Source of the DNA: Acidobacteriota bacterium
GTDB taxonomy: Bacteria; Acidobacteriota; UBA6911; RPQK01; JADFOI01
NCBI GenBank assembly: GCA_022545645.1
Contig: JACZQQ010000103.1
Span: 1-8,811 of the forward strand
Reading direction: 5' to 3'
Length of the DNA: 8,811 nt
Part shown: piece by piece, positions 5,696 to 8,811 of the stretch
How positions within the stretch are numbered: the stretch's first letter is position 1
Layout of the letters: each line of letters begins with the position of its first letter
Translations under genes and position numbers: made by a program
The notes under the pieces: model-generated
What the model was told of the DNA's origin: nothing
What the model saw: the letters and a program-made list of their open reading frames with translations, nothing else
The model's database searches: none

Positions 5696-7645
5696 ATGGG
5701 AGCCCAACTCACCTGGCGCCTGGAAGGGGGCTACTCGAGATTTATAGAAGGGTCGCGGGTGGAGCTGCGCCTGGAAAAAAAGCCCTTTCGCCACAGCCTC
5801 GATGTGTCCCCCTCAGGTCTCATCCATCGCTCCCAGCCAATGGATCTGATTTTTCGAGCCACACGGGGGTTCACAGGGAAGGGCCCGGGAGGTGTGCGGT
5901 GGCGTGTCCGTCCCCAGGGCCAGGTCCGTTCGGTGATCCTTTTTGCCGGGAATGCTTTCCTGGGTAATTTTCGGGTTCCACCCAATCACCTGGCCATTCA
6001 ATGGAATGTGGAGGCCAGCACGGAAGGTTCAGCAGGTTTGAACCGAGTACCCTTGTTGGTGGACATCGGGGCAAAAACAAGACTGTACCATTCCTGGGTC
6101 ACACTCTTCCCCGAGGAAACTTCCATTGCTCGAGCACTGCGGGAAGCCTGGAGAAGCTATCGAAATCCGCTGGATCCGGGTGAAGTTCTCCAGATGTCAG
6201 AGGGGCAGGTGGTGCGCTGGCGGTGGAGTGGACGGGTAGGACTGAAAGTGGGTGTCGAGTGGGCTCTGGGACCAGGGTGGGTTTTACCCGGTTCCATCCC
6301 CATGCTGAATATTCAGAAGGGACTCTCATCGGGAGCCTCTCTGGGTGCTCGGGTTGAGGTGGTGGAAGAAGGAGAGTTCAACGTCCAAGTCAGAAAACGA
6401 GCCGGGAAAATCGAGTTCCGATTGCGACGCCATCGCCAGCGAACGCGACAAGCCGGTCTCTCTGCTGGGGTGCACTTTGGAAATTCGCTTCGGGTGACGC
6501 GGCTTGGCCCAACCGTTCAAGGTCCACTGCGGATTCTCTCCAAGGGATTGACTGAGCCGCTGAAAAAGAAAATGAATCGGGTATTCAAGCAAGCCTTGGT
6601 GAGACGTCTGGAAGTTGCAATAGCCCTGGAGAGAACGCGCTGGAGAAGCAGTACTACGCTGCTGGCGGTCCATTGGCTGCAAACTGAGCCTGAGGTCTTT
6701 CGTCGGAGCTATGGCCGGCTCTTAGGCGGTTCCTTGCCCACTCCTGAAACAGGAGTAGAGGTCACTGGAGGGTTTGAGCGCATCCGAGGTCAACGGGTCA
6801 CCGTACGCTTTAATGTGTTCAATTGGTTTGGATTCCAAAAGACCAGCGAGCGCCAGTCCCGTCAGTCACTCAGGGTCAGCCCGGCAGGGGACCTTGTTTT
6901 TGAGGCAACGGAAGAACTGGAGAAAACTCGTTATCGCTGGGATGAGATCCAGTTCCTGAGACTGTTGCACCGGGAGACCCTGAAGGGAAGCAAACGCTCA
7001 AGGGAGTTTCTCTGGAGTTATGGGCAAGAGGGAGAATTCTCCCAAGGTGCGCTTCGGAAGCTCCTGAAGATGGCCTTGCATATGGGCGTTTTCTCGGACT
7101 TCAGCCTTCCTGGTCCCTCGGCCTTCCCACTGACCCTTCAGCTTCTGGTGGGTACCCGTTTCTCTCCAGCGGGCATCAGAAAGGTACGTCAGGCAACTCC
7201 GGAGCAGAAGTGGATGGCTTTGGTGCGTGCCCTCGAGATCGCTGACCCTGAGCGATACGGAAAGGCGACCTTCTGGCGGGATTGGATTGACCACCGAGAT
7301 CTCAGAGAGACGATCGATGAAGACCCGATTCAGACCCATTTAGCCACTCGTTATCCGATTGAGGGTCGAACCTCGTTTCAAAGGCAGCAGGTGGTGGCTG
7401 CCTACCGAAGATCCAAACGATTTCTCTATATGTTGGAAGCTTGGAAAGGGGAAGACTTAAAGAAACTTCTTAAGTTGTTTAGCCTGGGCTTGGATATGCC
7501 CATTTTTGTGTTCTTTCACCTCCTTTGTCCCCCTCAAGAGCGCCGTTCGGGAGCCGTCCTGACCGGTGACTGGGAGCAGGCCTGGGGGGAGGTGGACGTC
7601 CTGGAAGATCCTGACCGGCTGACAACTGACAGTTCCATCAGCTGA
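5696..7645 (+). CDS. Large protein of unknown family
   Basis: A 649-aa protein I do not recognise. The ATG at 5696 is preceded by GGAG at 5683-5686 (9-base spacing), the clearest ribosome site in the window. There is no signal peptide and no clear membrane span, apart from a moderately hydrophobic stretch near 590-611 (LLKLFSLGLDMPIFVFFHLL), so it is probably cytoplasmic. The first ~270 residues look beta-rich, with short alternating strands, many glycines and a strongly basic patch at 233-252 (RKRAGKIEFRLRRHRQRTRQ). Residues 285-345 are more helical. Beta-rich sequence returns at 352-410 (VTGGFERIRGQRVTVRFNVF, SLRVSPAGDLVFEA). The rest is mostly helical. SL-x-VSP-x-G occurs twice (34-41 and 391-398), hinting at duplicated beta modules. 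No catalytic motif stands out. The last ~10 residues (RLTTDSSIS) are encoded by an intergenic-type repeat, so the original C-terminus may have differed. It is cotranscribed, by spacing, with the Nudix gene. Confidence 0.8.
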   Translation: MGAQLTWRLEGGYSRFIEGSRVELRLEKKPFRHSLDVSPSGLIHRSQPMDLIFRATRGFTGKGPGGVRWRVRPQGQVRSVILFAGNAFLGNFRVPPNHLAIQWNVEASTEGSAGLNRVPLLVDIGAKTRLYHSWVTLFPEETSIARALREAWRSYRNPLDPGEVLQMSEGQVVRWRWSGRVGLKVGVEWALGPGWVLPGSIPMLNIQKGLSSGASLGARVEVVEEGEFNVQVRKRAGKIEFRLRRHRQRTRQAGLSAGVHFGNSLRVTRLGPTVQGPLRILSKGLTEPLKKKMNRVFKQALVRRLEVAIALERTRWRSSTTLLAVHWLQTEPEVFRRSYGRLLGGSLPTPETGVEVTGGFERIRGQRVTVRFNVFNWFGFQKTSERQSRQSLRVSPAGDLVFEATEELEKTRYRWDEIQFLRLLHRETLKGSKRSREFLWSYGQEGEFSQGALRKLLKMALHMGVFSDFSLPGPSAFPLTLQLLVGTRFSPAGIRKVRQATPEQKWMALVRALEIADPERYGKATFWRDWIDHRDLRETIDEDPIQTHLATRYPIEGRTSFQRQQVVAAYRRSKRFLYMLEAWKGEDLKKLLKLFSLGLDMPIFVFFHLLCPPQERRSGAVLTGDWEQAWGEVDVLEDPDRLTTDSSIS

Positions 7646-7699
7646 CCAGTTGGCTCCTGACTTCTTCCCGATGTCAGTTGTCAGCTGTCAGTTGTCAGC
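7618..7699. repeat. Inverted and tandem heptamer repeat (TGTCAGY) at convergent gene ends
   Basis: At 7672-7699 a 7-bp unit occurs four times in tandem, alternating TGTCAGT and TGTCAGC, so the 14-mer TGTCAGTTGTCAGC is duplicated exactly. At 7618-7632 the reverse complement occurs: GCTGACAACTGACAG matches the complement of 7685-7699 at all 15 positions. Arms of 15 bp around a 52-base loop could form a large hairpin and end transcription from both sides. The left arm is inside the last codons of the 649-aa gene, and the right arm contains the stop codon of the minus-strand gene. On the minus strand no long U run follows the arm. Confidence 0.8.
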
Positions 7700-8811
7700 T
7701 TTTGTAGGTTCCAAAAAGTTCGTAGCTCTTGGCCACCCGTCCCAGGAAGAATCCTGCCGCGACCGGGAGTCGGTCCTTCTGTGCAAGCTGAAAATCCTTA
7801 TAGCACTCGACCACTTCGTGCATGAAGAGAATGTCGTGTCCGTAACACATGTCTCCGTCGTTCTTGACCGCCTGGCTGGAAAGGGTTTTGAAAAGTTCCT
7901 CTTTCTTGCTGTCGTCCATTCCCAGAATGGCGTAAATGGCCGTCGCCGAAGCATAGGGATCGGTGTGGCTGATGACGCTTCTCAGCACACTGAAGGGCTC
8001 GACGGGACACAGTTGGCGGGCCACTTCATCTAGCGACCGGTTCTGGTCCGTTTCACGACTTTTCGCAGAGGCTTGATTGAGCAGCACCGCTGCCATCATT
8101 AGGGCAAAAACTTTTGTTTCAGGGGTTTGATCGGTCCACTGACGGACGCAGTAGGCAAAGTGAAAAACTCGCATGGGCCAGATCCAGTCTCCGACCTGCG
8201 CATTGGAAAGTGCCTGAGCGGCCGAGAGAAGAAGTACTTCCTGGACGGAATCCAAACTGGCTCCCGAGTTGGCCAGGGTTTGCAGCATGTTGAGAGATTC
8301 GTCTGGCCCTTCGCTGAAAAGAAAGGCTGCTTCCGCCTCATCGTAGCGCTCGCTGGTGATTCCGCCCTGGTTGGAGAGAAGGGAATTGAGAACATTCGAA
8401 CGCCCCTGCGTGAGCACGAACAGGGAGAGTGAGTGATCCTGGGGTGCCACAATCATGAAGTGCACCGCCGGGCAGATGATCTGATCCAAATGAGTCCACT
8501 TCAGAGTCTCGGCCAGTCTCCAGGCCTGGAAGAGATAAAGAAACTTATGCCCTCCCTGAAAGATGTCATGCATGGCATAGGTGAGTGATTTGCGGCGAAA
8601 GAACTGTCGATCTTCGTCTTCCTTAAGGAATGGCTTGGCCCAGGCCATTGCCGCTTGGAAATCCCCGCCATCGGCGGTCTCCTGAAAGTGCTGCCACCGT
8701 TGTTCCCGATCGCCTTCACTCCTGCTTTCGATGTCGTCCAGATTTAAGGGGGTTCGCTTTCTCTCTTTGGTGGCGAACCAGGACTGTTGAACCAGCGGTC
8801 GCCACCGACTC
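7695..8811 (-). CDS. Helical, histidine-rich protein of unknown function (5' end outside window)
   Basis: The reading frame is open from the stop (TGA, complement of 7695-7697) to the right edge, 371 codons, so the start is outside. The ATG at 8648 is internal, because the upstream codons look protein-like (SRWRPLVQQSWFATKERKRT, then an acidic stretch). The protein appears almost entirely alpha-helical, without signal or membrane segments. Histidines recur in distinctive settings: AMHDIFQGGHKFLYLF (with the two His at 81 and 88, counting from the edge), CPAVHFMI (117), VFHFAYCV (217), ISHTDPYASA (282) and YGHDILFMHEVVECY (325 and 331). This scatter of His with acidic neighbours resembles metal-binding helical proteins, and vaguely the helical domain that precedes Rieske domains in some bacterial proteins; no cluster-binding CxH motif is seen here. 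Function is unassigned. It converges on the 649-aa gene, and its last codon and stop fall in the heptamer repeat. Confidence 0.75.
   Translation of the reverse strand, partial: SRWRPLVQQSWFATKERKRTPLNLDDIESRSEGDREQRWQHFQETADGGDFQAAMAWAKPFLKEDEDRQFFRRKSLTYAMHDIFQGGHKFLYLFQAWRLAETLKWTHLDQIICPAVHFMIVAPQDHSLSLFVLTQGRSNVLNSLLSNQGGITSERYDEAEAAFLFSEGPDESLNMLQTLANSGASLDSVQEVLLLSAAQALSNAQVGDWIWPMRVFHFAYCVRQWTDQTPETKVFALMMAAVLLNQASAKSRETDQNRSLDEVARQLCPVEPFSVLRSVISHTDPYASATAIYAILGMDDSKKEELFKTLSSQAVKNDGDMCYGHDILFMHEVVECYKDFQLAQKDRLPVAAGFFLGRVAKSYELFGTYKS

Noticed and set aside
7618..7699. Heptamer tandem as a CRISPR array
   Set aside because: Units are only 7 bp, contiguous without spacers, and no cas genes are present.
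8501..8648. ATG at 8648 as the true start of the right-hand minus-strand gene
   Set aside because: The frame continues open to the window edge with protein-like sequence, so the gene very probably begins beyond the window.

Overview
The window carries ordinary bacterial chromosomal DNA of moderately high GC content. It is densely coding, with short intergenic gaps holding several small palindromic or tandem repeats. The gene types fit a Gram-negative bacterium: a TonB-C-domain protein, a CoA-pyrophosphatase-type Nudix protein and a classical O-methyltransferase. Weak or absent Shine-Dalgarno signals, GTG starts and the style of the TonB and membrane proteins suggest Acidobacteriota or a neighbouring phylum. 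This is a guess from general resemblance, because the window has no rRNA or marker gene.

Layout. At the left edge (2-361, +) is the C-terminal third of an O-methyltransferase. Immediately after its stop lies a toxin-antitoxin remnant read on the minus strand: an intact ribbon-helix-helix antitoxin (405-638) followed by only the first ~13 codons of a RelE/ParE-like toxin (about 380-418), cut off next to the methyltransferase stop. A terminator-like hairpin (683-700) and a paired-hairpin REP/BIME-like element (733-810) separate this from a 487-aa multi-pass membrane protein on the minus strand (851-2314). A palindrome-rich divergent spacer (2315-2427) leads to a two-gene plus-strand operon of a class I SAM methyltransferase (2428-3228) and an alpha/beta-hydrolase esterase with a full Ser-Asp-His triad (3239-3898). 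These converge on a minus-strand TonB-C-domain protein (3932-4819). A second divergent spacer (4820-5099) holds a four-copy 8-bp repeat and promoter-like sites. It is followed by a plus-strand pair: a CoA-type Nudix hydrolase (5100-5672) and a 649-aa protein of unknown family (5696-7645). That pair converges on a minus-strand helical, histidine-rich protein (7695 to the right edge, start outside the window). Both convergent 3' ends run into inverted copies of a 7-bp repeat.

How the genes work together. Two plus-strand pairs look like operons from spacing (10 and 23 bp gaps), but their partners have no obvious shared pathway. I see no defence system, CRISPR array, secretion cluster or biosynthetic cluster. 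The most interesting items are the decapitated toxin beside an intact antitoxin, the heptamer repeat that supplies the ends of two convergent genes, the paired-hairpin element, and two sizeable proteins I cannot assign to a family.
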